Positions 9,550 through 18,118 of a DNA stretch of 64,000 nt are shown piece by piece. Each line of letters starts with the position of its first letter. Within the stretch, counting starts at the first letter, position 1. Both the position numbers and the translations under genes were made by a program. The notes beneath the pieces were generated by a model. The model was not told the DNA's origin. It saw only the letters and a list, made by a program, of their open reading frames with translations, and searched no databases. Source of the DNA: Ferdinandcohnia sp036962685 (GTDB taxonomy: Bacteria; Bacillota; Bacilli; Bacillales; Bacillaceae_L). Location of the stretch: NCBI RefSeq assembly GCF_036962685.1, contig NZ_JBALOP010000002.1, positions 1 through 64,000 of the forward strand. Reading direction: 5' to 3'.

Positions 9550-9846
9550 TTATTTGAACCTTTCCAGTTGATGTAACATGTTTTCCCTTTTTAATATCTC
9601 AATCTGTCTTTCACCCAATAAATCAAAATGCGGGAAGCCTGTCCGGTTATGAATGTATTTCGAAGGAATTCCATATTGTTTTCCCCATTCAACTAGTTTT
9701 TCTAGGTCAGCACAGCCAACCTTTGTCACTGTCGTCATGCCAGGAAAACGGTCATCCATCCAATAATGTGTGAGAAATGCAATTTCCCCTATTGAAACCT
9801 TCTTTTTCCATTCAAGAAGTTCCTTACGTTTAATGCCAAAAGCCAT
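9550..9846 (-). CDS. YneQ-like conserved small protein
   Basis: A 98-aa soluble protein starting MAFGIKRKELLEWKK, resembling B. subtilis YneQ, whose function is unknown. The ATG at 9846 is chosen because AGAGGTGA sits eight bases upstream on the minus strand; the open frame extends to 9939 without a better start. A conserved-looking core FLTHYWMDDRFPGMTTVTKVG is present, with no membrane segment. It lies downstream of nothing obvious and is transcribed toward mscL. Confidence 0.7.
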   Translation of the reverse strand: MAFGIKRKELLEWKKKVSIGEIAFLTHYWMDDRFPGMTTVTKVGCADLEKLVEWGKQYGIPSKYIHNRTGFPHFDLLGERQIEILKRENMLHQLERFK

Positions 9847-10018
9847 AAAAAGTTTCACCTCTTTTAAAGCATCAAATTCTGTTCTCCCCATTATACCAAA
9901 AACCAATCGGATTAGTAGTCTGTGACAAAACCAATACACTTTGTCTGTTTTAGTTCTACGACGAATTTTTCCTAATAAACTTGTAACATCATCTTAGAAA
10001 TTCGTTAGGAGTGGGATT

Positions 10019-10468
10019 TTGAAAAAAGCTAATCAATTTATCGTACATGCAGATCGAGAAAGTGTATATTCTGTGTTTATGGACCCAATGAAATTAGGAC
10101 CTTGTTTCCCAGGTTGTAAAGAAGTCAAACAATTAAGTCCAACAAAATATGAAACATTGGTTGAGGTTAAGGTTCAATTTGTCCCAATAAAAATTCAAGG
10201 GGTAGGGGAGTTAAAAGAGTCAATTGAAAATGAAAAAATTGTTGTCGAGATGAAGGGGAAACCCGTTTCACTTGCGGGCTCCTTTACAAATACGCTTACC
10301 GCAAACTTAAAGACTGTTGAACCGGATAAAACACTTGTCGAATATGAAATGGATTTTGAATTGACCGGTAAATTAGCCAAGGTTGGAGAGGTTTTGATGA
10401 AAGGGTCGAGCAACAAACAATCAGAGGAGTTCATGAAAAATGTTCAAGAGCTGTTTCAGAATATGTAA
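10019..10468 (+). CDS. CoxG/SRPBCC family protein
   Basis: A single START-like SRPBCC domain of the CoxG (carbon monoxide dehydrogenase subunit G) family, 149 aa; the N-terminal pattern MKKANQFIVHADRESVYSVF followed by PMKLGPCFPGCKEV is characteristic. Members bind hydrophobic ligands or help molybdo-enzyme maturation; no role can be set here, although molybdenum-type fdh genes are nearby. The start is TTG 10019, with AGGAGTGGG (10008-10016) just upstream. No CO dehydrogenase genes are present in the window. Confidence 0.75.
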   Translation: MKKANQFIVHADRESVYSVFMDPMKLGPCFPGCKEVKQLSPTKYETLVEVKVQFVPIKIQGVGELKESIENEKIVVEMKGKPVSLAGSFTNTLTANLKTVEPDKTLVEYEMDFELTGKLAKVGEVLMKGSSNKQSEEFMKNVQELFQNM

Positions 10469-10494
10469 AAGAACCTTTTTTGCTGATCCATCCA

Positions 10495-10585
10495 AATTAC
10501 GGCCAATAAATTTCATTTATGGTTATTAAAAAGAAAATACGGCTGATAGCCAAAAAATATAGCCAATAGCAAAATCACTAGCCAC
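10495..10585. repeat. Degenerate short repeats (AYGGCCAATA type)
   Basis: At least four spaced, imperfect copies (ACGGCCAATA, ATGGTTATTA, ACGGCTGATA, ATAGCCAATA) separated by about ten A/T-rich bases. Same motif family as 5227-5336. Confidence 0.5.
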
Positions 10586-10625
10586 AAAAAAGAGATTAGT
10601 AGAACAAAGCTCTACTAATCTCTTT
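10586..10625 (-). terminator. Terminator of fdhD
   Basis: Perfect 15-bp stem (AAAGAGATTAGTAGA / TCTACTAATCTCTTT). On the minus strand it is followed by a T run and lies directly after fdhD; it also faces the CoxG gene. Confidence 0.85.
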
Positions 10626-10629
10626 CTGA

Positions 10630-11439
10630 TTAAATCGTCCGTTCGAACGACTCCTGCACGATTCGCTCAGGATGTGAATAGACATTAAGCTTACCGCTGC
10701 GGATAAAACCAACTGCAGTAATATTGAGTTCCTCCGCCATTTTGATCGCCAAATCGGTAGGTGCAGATTTTGATAACACAATGCCGACTCCGATTTTTGC
10801 CGCCTTTAATAAGACCTCTGAAGAAATTCTTCCGCTAAAGACAATCACCTTATCTCGAACTGGAATTTTATTGATTAAGCAATATCCGTATATTTTATCA
10901 AGGGCATTATGTCTGCCAATATCGGTTCGGTTCACAATCATTTCCTTTGGCGTACATAGTGCAGCATTGTGCACACCGCCTGTATCTTTAAAGACAACAC
11001 TATTTTGCTGCATTTCATTCATTAAGGTGATGCATTCTTCTGGTGTGAGGGTAATGGTTGATGTTGATGTTTTTGCCGTTTTTGCATCATTCACAAAGTA
11101 GAATTGCCTACCTTTCCCACAGCAGGAGCCGATAAAACGCTTTGAATAATATTCCTGGCTTGTTGTCACTTCAGTAGTTGTTTCTACATAGGCATATCCT
11201 TGGCCTTCGTCGATATGGAGGCTCTTAATTTCGTCTCGAAAGCGAATGACGCCTTCTGAAGCCAAAAAGCCAATCACAAGTTCATCTAGCTCCGAAGGGG
11301 TACAAACCATCGTCGCAAATTCCTGTTGGTTCAAGAGAATAGTCAATGGAAATTCAGTGACAATCTCATCCTCTTCGTCTATTAATTGACCATCTTCAAA
11401 TTTGATAATACCTTTTCTAACGGTAATAGAATCCACCAT
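10630..11439 (-). CDS. fdhD: Formate dehydrogenase accessory sulfurtransferase FdhD
   Basis: Cytoplasmic protein that passes sulfur from a cysteine desulfurase to the molybdenum bis-MGD cofactor so that formate dehydrogenase becomes active. The sulfur-carrying loop GSCCGKGRQ near residue 130 and TDIGRHNALDKI near residue 175 are diagnostic. The length (269 aa) is normal. The ATG follows AGAGAGGTG on the minus strand. It diverges from the transporter/oxidoreductase genes that it most likely serves, sharing a 404-base intergenic region with them. Confidence 0.93.
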   Translation of the reverse strand: MVDSITVRKGIIKFEDGQLIDEEDEIVTEFPLTILLNQQEFATMVCTPSELDELVIGFLASEGVIRFRDEIKSLHIDEGQGYAYVETTTEVTTSQEYYSKRFIGSCCGKGRQFYFVNDAKTAKTSTSTITLTPEECITLMNEMQQNSVVFKDTGGVHNAALCTPKEMIVNRTDIGRHNALDKIYGYCLINKIPVRDKVIVFSGRISSEVLLKAAKIGVGIVLSKSAPTDLAIKMAEELNITAVGFIRSGKLNVYSHPERIVQESFERTI

Positions 11440-11601
11440 TTATACACCTCTCTTTCAAATTAAGCTAAGATTGATGCTAATCCCTAATTGATTACTAATA
11501 TATAATCATACTTTTTTTGGAAGTACAACTATAAAGTTTTTCATTACTCGAAATATTTTAATAAAAATCTATTGTATTATTTTGCTAGGTTTGATAATAT
11601 C

Positions 11602-11637
11602 GTAACAAATAGTTCACAATATTGACACACTCTTGTC
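11602..11637. promoter_or_regulatory. Candidate control region of the formate module (Rex-like half-site and inverted repeat)
   Basis: GTAACAAATAGTTCACAA (11602-11619) matches 13 of 18 positions of the Rex consensus, with a perfect right half; TTGACACACTCTTGTCA (11622-11638) is an inverted repeat and contains a TTGACA hexamer. Both lie between fdhD and the OFA transporter. No good -10 was found, so this is only a candidate. Confidence 0.3.
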
Positions 11638-11692
11638 ACAGGATAGCGAACCTGTCTCTGCTGCAAGGTTGGAAATATTGGTAGCGATTACT

Positions 11693-11783
11693 GTTAATTT
11701 TGTAGTAGCGATCCTGCTAAGGAAATTAACCGTCATCATCCTTTTTATGCTTATTCAAGCATAGGGCTGCTGGCGGTTTTTTG
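11693..11783 (+). promoter_or_regulatory. Leader hairpin plus attenuator-like terminator upstream of the OFA transporter
   Basis: GTTAATTT (11693-11700) pairs with AAATTAAC (11723-11730), enclosing a TAGC-GATCCT-GCTA inner hairpin. The last bases overlap a terminator stem ACCGTCA / TGGCGGT (11729-11777) followed by six T, with an internal ATGCTT/AAGCAT hairpin. A similar arrangement precedes the FdhF gene. This suggests transcription attenuation, but no ligand or factor is known. Confidence 0.5.
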
Positions 11784-11843
11784 TATTTATTAAAGTTACT
11801 GCAAAATGAACACCATTTTCATTCAAAATAAAGGAGAGATGAT

Positions 11844-13106
11844 ATGGAAAAGACAAAAAATCGTTGGCTGATTGCAGCCTCGGCAGTTGGAATTCACTTA
11901 TCGATTGGTTCTGTTTACGCATGGAGTGTATTTACAAAGCCACTTCAATCAGAATTTGGATGGGATTTAACTGACATTAGCATGACCTTTAGTATCGCCA
12001 TTCTTTTCTTAGGCTTATCCGCAGCCTTCCTTGGGCATTTCGTTGAAAAATATGGTCCTCGCGCATCAGGTATTCTTGCTGCCATTTTCTTTGGAGTAGG
12101 GATTACAGGTTCTGGGCTTGCAATCAACTTAGAATCACTGCCATTATTATATTTATTCTATGGTGTTTTAGGTGGAATTGGTCTAGGCGTTGGTTATATT
12201 GCACCTGTATCAACATTAGTAAAATGGTTCCCAGACAGACGTGGAATGGCTACAGGACTTGCGATTATGGGATTTGGATTTGCAGCTTTAATCAGTAGTC
12301 CAATTATGCAAAAACTGATTGTTTCTGTAGGAATTGCAAATACTTTTTATATTTTGGGAGTTAGCTATTTTGCCATTATGATTGTCTCTTCTTTATATCT
12401 TGCACCACCTCAGGCAGGTTGGATGCCAGCTGGATTTAAAGAAAAAGTATCATCAGGTACGACTAAATTAAAACAAGATTTATCACAATTAACTGCAAAC
12501 CAAGCTGTAAAAACAAGACGTTTTTATTATTTATGGCTTATGCTTTTTATAAACGTGACGTGTGGAATTGCAATCATCTCTGCTGCTTCGCCACTTGCAC
12601 AAGAAAGTGTAGGCTTAACTCCAGTTGCAGCTGCAGCATTAGTCGGGGTTTTAGGTGCATTTAACGGCCTTGGACGGATTGGATGGGCGTCAGTGTCTGA
12701 TTACTTAGGGAGACCAAATACATATACAGTATTTTTTGTCATTCAAGTAATCGCGTTTCCATTACTACCTTATGTATCGAATCCTTTGTTGTTCCAGGTA
12801 TTACTAGCACTAATCTACACATGTTATGGTGGTGGGTTCGCCGCAATCCCAGCTTATATTGGGGACTTGTTTGGAACAAAACAGCTTGGTGCAATCCACG
12901 GCTATATTTTAACAGCATGGGCAGCTGCAGGTCTTGCAGGTCCAATGTTTGCATCTTGGATTCGAGATACAACTGGAAGCTATACACAAAGCTTGACAGT
13001 ATTTACTGCACTATTCGCAGTGGCACTAGCGGTTTCACTTCTAATTCGTTTTGATATTAAGAAACTTCGAAAGCAGCAAGCTGAAGGAGCTGAGCTTGCT
13101 AGTTGA
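11844..13106 (+). CDS. OFA (oxalate/formate antiporter) family MFS transporter
   Basis: Major facilitator with 12 membrane segments, 420 aa. The N-terminal signature GSVYAWSVFTKPL is typical of the OxlT/OFA family, whose members exchange or import small carboxylates such as oxalate, formate or lactate. AAAGGAGAG precedes the ATG. The placement between fdhD and an FdhF-type enzyme supports formate (or a related carboxylate) as substrate, by inference. Its 5-prime leader contains a terminator, so expression may be attenuated. Confidence 0.82.
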   Translation: MEKTKNRWLIAASAVGIHLSIGSVYAWSVFTKPLQSEFGWDLTDISMTFSIAILFLGLSAAFLGHFVEKYGPRASGILAAIFFGVGITGSGLAINLESLPLLYLFYGVLGGIGLGVGYIAPVSTLVKWFPDRRGMATGLAIMGFGFAALISSPIMQKLIVSVGIANTFYILGVSYFAIMIVSSLYLAPPQAGWMPAGFKEKVSSGTTKLKQDLSQLTANQAVKTRRFYYLWLMLFINVTCGIAIISAASPLAQESVGLTPVAAAALVGVLGAFNGLGRIGWASVSDYLGRPNTYTVFFVIQVIAFPLLPYVSNPLLFQVLLALIYTCYGGGFAAIPAYIGDLFGTKQLGAIHGYILTAWAAAGLAGPMFASWIRDTTGSYTQSLTVFTALFAVALAVSLLIRFDIKKLRKQQAEGAELAS

Positions 13107-13170
13107 CATTCATTGGTAATCTTGCTTAACTTAAAGTTAATGAAGTATTAAGTCAAGAGGTAGACGAAAA

Positions 13171-13533
13171 ATGAATAAATACGAAGCTGAGTTTAGTAAT
13201 TTAGTTAGGTCTTTCAGAAAGAAGCATATGGGGAAAGGCCCTAGTAAAATCACAACAACCTTTTGTAAGAATTGGGCCATTTGTGAGATGGAAGGGAATT
13301 TATCTCCAGTGGAAAAGTTTATTGCCGGCGCAGATGATGGAAAACAAATGCTTCGTGCGGCAAGAACCGAAATGGTAAAAGAAATGTATCGTAAAAACAA
13401 GCCAGTTGAAATGGAAGAATTTTTAGGTTCAAACCTAGTAGATTTATTTGTAGATATTGATATTGATCGAGACTTCGGAATGTCCGTATTCGTTTTTGAT
13501 CAAGATTTAGAAAAGAAGTTTTCAATTAAATAA
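13171..13533 (+). CDS. DUF2294 domain protein
   Basis: A 120-aa soluble protein with the DUF2294 pattern, for example LVRSFRKKHMGKGPSKIT near residue 12 and DLFVDIDIDRDFGMSVFVF near the C-terminus. In Bacillus such proteins (YrhF type) are found beside formate dehydrogenase genes, as here; the molecular role is unknown. The ATG follows AAGAGGTAG. It starts 64 bases after the transporter and is probably cotranscribed with it. Confidence 0.8.
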   Translation: MNKYEAEFSNLVRSFRKKHMGKGPSKITTTFCKNWAICEMEGNLSPVEKFIAGADDGKQMLRAARTEMVKEMYRKNKPVEMEEFLGSNLVDLFVDIDIDRDFGMSVFVFDQDLEKKFSIK

Positions 13534-13556
13534 CAACTAAAATATGAGTTCAAAAA

Positions 13557-13677
13557 GGTGGATGAAGAGGACCAAGAATTTCAAGGCGGTGCAGCTTTGA
13601 GGACCGGAGCGTATGCAGTTAATACGTGAGGACCGGAGAAGCAAGCCAACGCAGAAATTCGATGTGTCATATTCACC
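13557..13677. repeat. Structured palindromic element with two GAGGACCGGAG copies
   Basis: The outer arms GGTGGATGA and TCATATTCACC, then AAGAATTTC and GAAATTC, pair over about 120 bases; inside, GAGGACCGGAG occurs twice around a CGTAT...ATACG hairpin. No reading frame of note. It looks like a dispersed Bacillaceae intergenic element. Confidence 0.5.
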
Positions 13678-13710
13678 GCACTTTTTGATCATCCTATCGT
13701 GTTGGCACTT

Positions 13711-13786
13711 GGTAGCGACCCTGCTAAAGACTAACCACCGTTTCATTTTTCTATCATCCTAGAATCTTGTTTCGGTGGTTTTTTCT
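13711..13786 (+). promoter_or_regulatory. Leader hairpin plus attenuator-like terminator upstream of the FdhF gene
   Basis: GGTAGCGACCCTGCTAA (13711-13727) and the following TAACC repeat the pattern of the 11693-11730 leader; a terminator stem AACCACCG / CGGTGGTT with TTTTTTC follows (13733-13786). It lies about 300 bases before the oxidoreductase, so either it attenuates that gene or it terminates the upstream operon. Confidence 0.45.
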
Positions 13787-13829
13787 ATAATGAAAGCAGG
13801 AATAAGCATTTTGAAAACAGAAAGCATAG

Positions 13830-13876
13830 TTAACATTACTTAGCAGAAGCCTGCTCCTTCTGCTAAGTAATGTTAA
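13830..13876. repeat. 20-bp perfect hairpin at the left edge of composite repeat copy A
   Basis: Two perfect 20-base arms ending in TTAA surround a 7-base loop. The other repeat copies have hairpins in the same place whose sequences differ. Confidence 0.8.
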
Positions 13877-14022
13877 GCCTCCGGCGGATGCCACGATTTT
13901 TCAAAGGAAATTTTTCGAGCAGTAAGATCAAAGACTAAAAACGCCACATCCTGTGGCAACGTCTTTATGACCCACTTCCTGTGGGCCTAAAAATCGGGCG
14001 CAAATACGCCAGGGCGTATTTG
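13877..14022 (+). repeat. Composite intergenic repeat, copy A (long form)
   Basis: Begins GCCTCCGGCGGATGCCAC, ends in a CGCC..GGCG hairpin (AAATACGCC / GGCGTATTT), and contains the 58-base insert with two hairpins (GCCACATCCTGTGGC and CCCACTTCCTGTGGG). It ends 58 bases before the FdhF start. Copy B is nearly identical; C and D lack the insert. Confidence 0.85.
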
Positions 14023-14080
14023 AATATAAGTTGACTTTTACCATAGACATAGTAGTGAAAAAGGAAGAGGGGGATTAATC

Positions 14081-16444
14081 ATGGGAGAAACAAAACATCA
14101 GGGACCAATTAAATCTTCGAAAATGCCACAACCAAAGCACTGGGTCAGTCCGATTCCCTTTGGTTTAGGGAAGGTGAAGCCAAAGCATATTCGTGACACC
14201 ATGAAAGTTGCTTGGGAAAACAAGGATAATATCGGATATGCAACGCGAATTTTAACGCAGGGTGTTTGTGACGGCTGTGCCCTTGGAGTTTCAGGTCTAT
14301 ATGATCAAACATTGAAGGGGCCACATATGTGTACTACTCGCCTCAATGTACTTCGTCTAAGTACGATGCCAGCGATAAACTCTGAGATTCTGCACGCGGA
14401 CATTGATGAATTGCGCAAGTATAATAGTACAGAACTACGAAAGCTTGGAAGAATTCCGTATCCGATGATTCGTAGAAAAGGAGAAAGAAAGTTTTCTAGA
14501 ATCTCCTGGGATGAAGCCATGGATATGATTGCTAATAAGATGAAAAAGCTAAATCCAAAGCAATATGCTTTTTATCTAACTTCTCGTGGGATTACAAATG
14601 AATCGTATTATGTAGCGGCAAAGGTTTCTCGTTTCTTAGGAACGAACCATATTGACAACGCTTCCCGGATTTGTCACTCCCCTAGTAAAACAGCAATGAA
14701 GCGTTCAGTAGGTGTTGGAGCTTCGACAGCGAATTACCAGGATTGGATTGGTACAGATGTGTTAGTATTCTGGGGAAGTGTGGCATCAAACAGTTCACCA
14801 GTTTCAACAAAATACATGCTTGAAGCGAAAAAGCGCGGCACAAAGATCATCGTCATTAACCCGCATAGAGAACCGGCAATGGATAAATATTGGATTCCGT
14901 CAAATATGGAATCTGCACTATTTGGAACGAAGGTTGCGGATGATTTCTATCAAGTAAGCATCGGTGGAGATATCGCCTTTATGTTTGGAATTATGAAGCA
15001 TTGGTTTGACATGGAAGAAAAGCAACAAGGTTCTGCAATCAACCACAAGTTCGTGAAAGAACATGTGAATGGATATGAAGAGCTAAAAGCACATGCGAAG
15101 GCGCAAAACTGGGATGAAATAGAGAAATCATCTGGTGTGTCAAAGGAACGAATTATTGAGTTGGCAGAGCTACTCGCGAAGAGTAAAAATGTGGTGTACA
15201 CATGGGCTATGGGCTTAACGATGCATTCATTTGCGACCGATAATATTTCACAGGTATCCAATCTTGCCCTTCTTCGTGGCCATTTAGGACGTAAATACAA
15301 CGGATTAATGCCATTCCGTGGTCACTCATCTGTACAAGGGTCAGGTGAAATGGGAGCAGACCCATTTGTTCTGCCTGGTGGTGAATTTGATGAAAAAAAT
15401 ATTGAGCGCCTTGAGAAGGTTTGGGGTTTTGAGATTGAAAAATGGCAAGGGGATATTGTCGGAGTCACACTAGAAAATATCGTGCTTCCAGACGACCATG
15501 AGCGAAAAGTAAAGCTCTATTATATGTCAGGAGGAAATTTCCTAGAAACAATGCCAGACCCTGATTTTGTTGAAAAAGCATTGTCTAACCTTGATATTCG
15601 CGTCCATCAGGATATCATTTTAAACACGTCAACACTTGTGGATGCGAAGGAAGCCGTAATTGTGTTACCTGCAAAAACACGTTATGAACAAGAAGGTGGA
15701 GGAACTTCGACGTCTACAGAGCGTATGGTGTATTTTTCACCTGAAATTGATGGAAATAAAAATGAAATTAAAGAAGCCCGTGCAGAGTGGAAAATCTATG
15801 TTGACCTCGCTAAGCGGATTAAGCCTGAAACAGCCCATTTAATTGATTTTAAGAGTGGCCAGGAAATTCGTGATGAAATTGCAATTGCAAATCCAAACTA
15901 CAATGGAATTCAACATCTCAAGAAAAAAGGGGATGTGTTCCAATGGGGTGGAGCATGGCTTTGTGAAGGCGGAATTTGTCCGACTCCGGATGGAAGAGGC
16001 AACTTAATTCCAGTTGAAATTCCTGACTTCGGTAAAAAAGAAGAGCAATTCGTGTTAACGACTAGACGAGGAAAGCAATTTAACTCGATGGTCTATAATG
16101 AAGTTGATCCATTTAACGGAGCAGGTCGCTATGATGTGCTAATCAATCCCCAGGATGCCAAGGAACTTAGTGTGGTAGAGGGGGATGCTATCGTTGTCCA
16201 CAATGGCTTCGGTGTGTTCCAAGGAAAAGCAAAATTTGCAGATATCGCGAGAAAAAACCTTGGCGTGTTCTTCCCAGAGGGGAATTTCTTATTGCCAAAA
16301 GGTCGCTACGAAAAATTTGCAGGCATCCCTGATTACAATATCGCTGTATATGTTGAAAAAGCAGAACGTTTTAATGCTCGAAAAGACACACAATACCAAG
16401 AAAAAGAAATTGAGGATGACTTAGACATTAATCCTCCAGCATAA
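14081..16444 (+). CDS. FdhF/YdeP family molybdopterin oxidoreductase (formate dehydrogenase-like)
   Basis: Large cytoplasmic molybdopterin-guanine dinucleotide enzyme, 787 aa, of the FdhF/YdeP family. Cysteines 63, 66 and 84 lie in the N-terminal region (GVCDGCALG), and Cys198-His199 in SRICHSPS occupies the place of the Sec/Cys-His molybdenum site of formate dehydrogenases. The C-terminal cofactor-binding domain has TTRRGKQFNSMVYNEVDPF. No electron-transfer subunit is encoded nearby, so the partner is unknown. fdhD and the OFA transporter support a formate-type substrate, although YdeP relatives have also been tied to acid resistance. AAGAGGGGG precedes the ATG. Confidence 0.82.
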   Translation: MGETKHQGPIKSSKMPQPKHWVSPIPFGLGKVKPKHIRDTMKVAWENKDNIGYATRILTQGVCDGCALGVSGLYDQTLKGPHMCTTRLNVLRLSTMPAINSEILHADIDELRKYNSTELRKLGRIPYPMIRRKGERKFSRISWDEAMDMIANKMKKLNPKQYAFYLTSRGITNESYYVAAKVSRFLGTNHIDNASRICHSPSKTAMKRSVGVGASTANYQDWIGTDVLVFWGSVASNSSPVSTKYMLEAKKRGTKIIVINPHREPAMDKYWIPSNMESALFGTKVADDFYQVSIGGDIAFMFGIMKHWFDMEEKQQGSAINHKFVKEHVNGYEELKAHAKAQNWDEIEKSSGVSKERIIELAELLAKSKNVVYTWAMGLTMHSFATDNISQVSNLALLRGHLGRKYNGLMPFRGHSSVQGSGEMGADPFVLPGGEFDEKNIERLEKVWGFEIEKWQGDIVGVTLENIVLPDDHERKVKLYYMSGGNFLETMPDPDFVEKALSNLDIRVHQDIILNTSTLVDAKEAVIVLPAKTRYEQEGGGTSTSTERMVYFSPEIDGNKNEIKEARAEWKIYVDLAKRIKPETAHLIDFKSGQEIRDEIAIANPNYNGIQHLKKKGDVFQWGGAWLCEGGICPTPDGRGNLIPVEIPDFGKKEEQFVLTTRRGKQFNSMVYNEVDPFNGAGRYDVLINPQDAKELSVVEGDAIVVHNGFGVFQGKAKFADIARKNLGVFFPEGNFLLPKGRYEKFAGIPDYNIAVYVEKAERFNARKDTQYQEKEIEDDLDINPPA

Positions 16445-16450
16445 ATCATT

Positions 16451-16482
16451 TGCCCCCAAACTTAAATTTGGGGGCATTTTTA
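16451..16482 (+). terminator. Rho-independent terminator
   Basis: TGCCCCCAAA / TTTGGGGGCA stem with TTTTTA tail after the FdhF gene. Confidence 0.9.
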
Positions 16483-16534
16483 TGGGCAAAACTTGGGAAG
16501 ATAAAAAAAGGTCTGATACACAGAGGTGTTACAT

Positions 16535-16957
16535 TTGTTTTCGTTTCGTGGAGATGCTCATAAAATCTATCTAAAGCTAAAGAGTAATGCGCGCAAGGAT
16601 CGATCCTTTAAGCATGTAAAGGAAATGGAGGAAGTGCGTAAAATTCAGCGCTTTTACCAAGGGATTGACTCGCCAACCTTAAAAATCATTTATTACCGGA
16701 TGTTAAAGGAACAAAATGGTTCTGGCATTATTCCTATTTTAATCACGGCCATCCCATGGTTTTTGTTTCTTTTTTCAAATCAATTACAAAAATTTCTGTT
16801 TGGAAGGGGCTATCTATATTTAATTCTCTTCACCATCCTTTATTTTTTTCTGCTTTTTTTCACTGTGATTCTACATTTTCGTGAAAAAGCGTGGGCATCA
16901 TTCCATTTAGAAATAATTTGCGATATTTTAGAGGAACGAAAAGAAGCCGGGAAATAA
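16535..16957 (+). CDS. Small membrane protein, unknown family
   Basis: A 140-aa protein with a basic N-terminal third (about 60 residues) and two adjacent hydrophobic segments (IIPILITAIPWFLFLFSN and YLILFTILYFFLLFFTVIL), so probably a two-pass membrane protein. TTG 16535 is preferred because AGAGGTG (16522-16528) has proper spacing; the GTG at 16526 overlaps it. I do not recognise the family. It is convergent with the YeiH gene, 15 bases away. Confidence 0.6.
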   Translation: MFSFRGDAHKIYLKLKSNARKDRSFKHVKEMEEVRKIQRFYQGIDSPTLKIIYYRMLKEQNGSGIIPILITAIPWFLFLFSNQLQKFLFGRGYLYLILFTILYFFLLFFTVILHFREKAWASFHLEIICDILEERKEAGK

Positions 16958-16972
16958 GTTCCCGACTTCTTT

Positions 16973-18025
16973 TCAATACAGAACAAGAATGATGGTTAAG
17001 GTTAACAGTCCCATCATTATTGATGAAATCAACCCTACAAATAATGGGCGCAAACCAACGGATTTAATCTTTTTAAAATCTGTACCAAGTCCAACACTTG
17101 CCATGACCATAAGGATTAAGAATTTCGCTACTCCATCGGTTACACTCGTAAGTGAAGTTGGAAGCGAGAAAATCGTATTGACTGCAACGGCTCCTGCAAA
17201 AAATAAAATAAAGGATGGAAATACCTTCATTAATTTAACTTTGTTTTTTGCAATCCCTTTTGATTTCATTGAAATAAAGATTGATAGAATCAAAGTTACA
17301 GGAACAAGCATGAGTGTTCGAATTAATTTAATTACGACGGATGTATCCCCGGCGGCACTGCTATAGCTGTAGCCTGCAGCGACTACTGATGAAGTATCAT
17401 GAATCGCGACCCCTGCCCACATTCCAAAAATGTGGTCTGGCATTGAAAAAAGCTGTCCTAAAAGAGGATAGAATAATACCGCCAACACATTAAAAGCAAA
17501 GATGGTATTAATCGCATAAGCCGTTTCTTCCTCTTTTGCACGAACAATCGGGCTTGAAGTCACGATGGCGGTTGCCCCACAAATTGCCGTTCCAAGTGAA
17601 ACAAGAATGGGAATATTTCCATCTAGCTTAAACAGCTTGGCCAAAATAAACGTAAATAGAATTCCGGCTAAAACCGCGACGATTACTAAAAGGATTGCCT
17701 CATACCCGAGCTGAAAGATGCTGGCATAACTTAGACCGAAACCGAGAAGAACAATTGCTGTTTTCAATAAGGTTTTTAACGTATAGGAGATACCTTCCGT
17801 GTAGACAGCAGGAATCCTTAAAAAGTTTCGGACAAGGATGCCGATGATAATCGCAATTACAGCCCCACCGATTAATGGGAAGTCATTCCCTAAAGAGTTA
17901 GCCAACAGGCCAATAATAAAAACAAGCGCCACACCAGGCAGCTTATTTCGAAATGAAAGTGAATGATTGAATAGTAAAGATTTTTTTTCATACGTTTCCG
18001 ATACTGGTAGATTAACGTTACTCAC
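16973..18025 (-). CDS. YeiH family putative sulfate exporter (UPF0324)
   Basis: Membrane protein of about 350 aa with ten or more hydrophobic segments, matching the YeiH/UPF0324 family, annotated as putative sulfate exporters on limited evidence. Typical features are SLGTAICGATAIVTSSPIVRA and AGVAIHDTSSVVAAGY. The frame extends to an ATG at 18043, but the only good ribosome binding site (TGAGG) favours GTG 18025. It is divergent from recQ, with a solitary RNA-like repeat module in between. Confidence 0.8.
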   Translation of the reverse strand: MSNVNLPVSETYEKKSLLFNHSLSFRNKLPGVALVFIIGLLANSLGNDFPLIGGAVIAIIIGILVRNFLRIPAVYTEGISYTLKTLLKTAIVLLGFGLSYASIFQLGYEAILLVIVAVLAGILFTFILAKLFKLDGNIPILVSLGTAICGATAIVTSSPIVRAKEEETAYAINTIFAFNVLAVLFYPLLGQLFSMPDHIFGMWAGVAIHDTSSVVAAGYSYSSAAGDTSVVIKLIRTLMLVPVTLILSIFISMKSKGIAKNKVKLMKVFPSFILFFAGAVAVNTIFSLPTSLTSVTDGVAKFLILMVMASVGLGTDFKKIKSVGLRPLFVGLISSIMMGLLTLTIILVLY

Positions 18026-18118
18026 GTGTTTCATCCTCAACATAGTTTTCTATTTTTATCTTACCACAGGATGGCAACCCTTCACACCTTTATCTTCTTC
18101 CTTTATACTTGATATAAG

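Noticed and set aside
9847..9939. N-terminal extension of the YneQ-like frame
   Set aside because: The good ribosome binding site precedes the internal ATG at 9846 and the extension has no family likeness.
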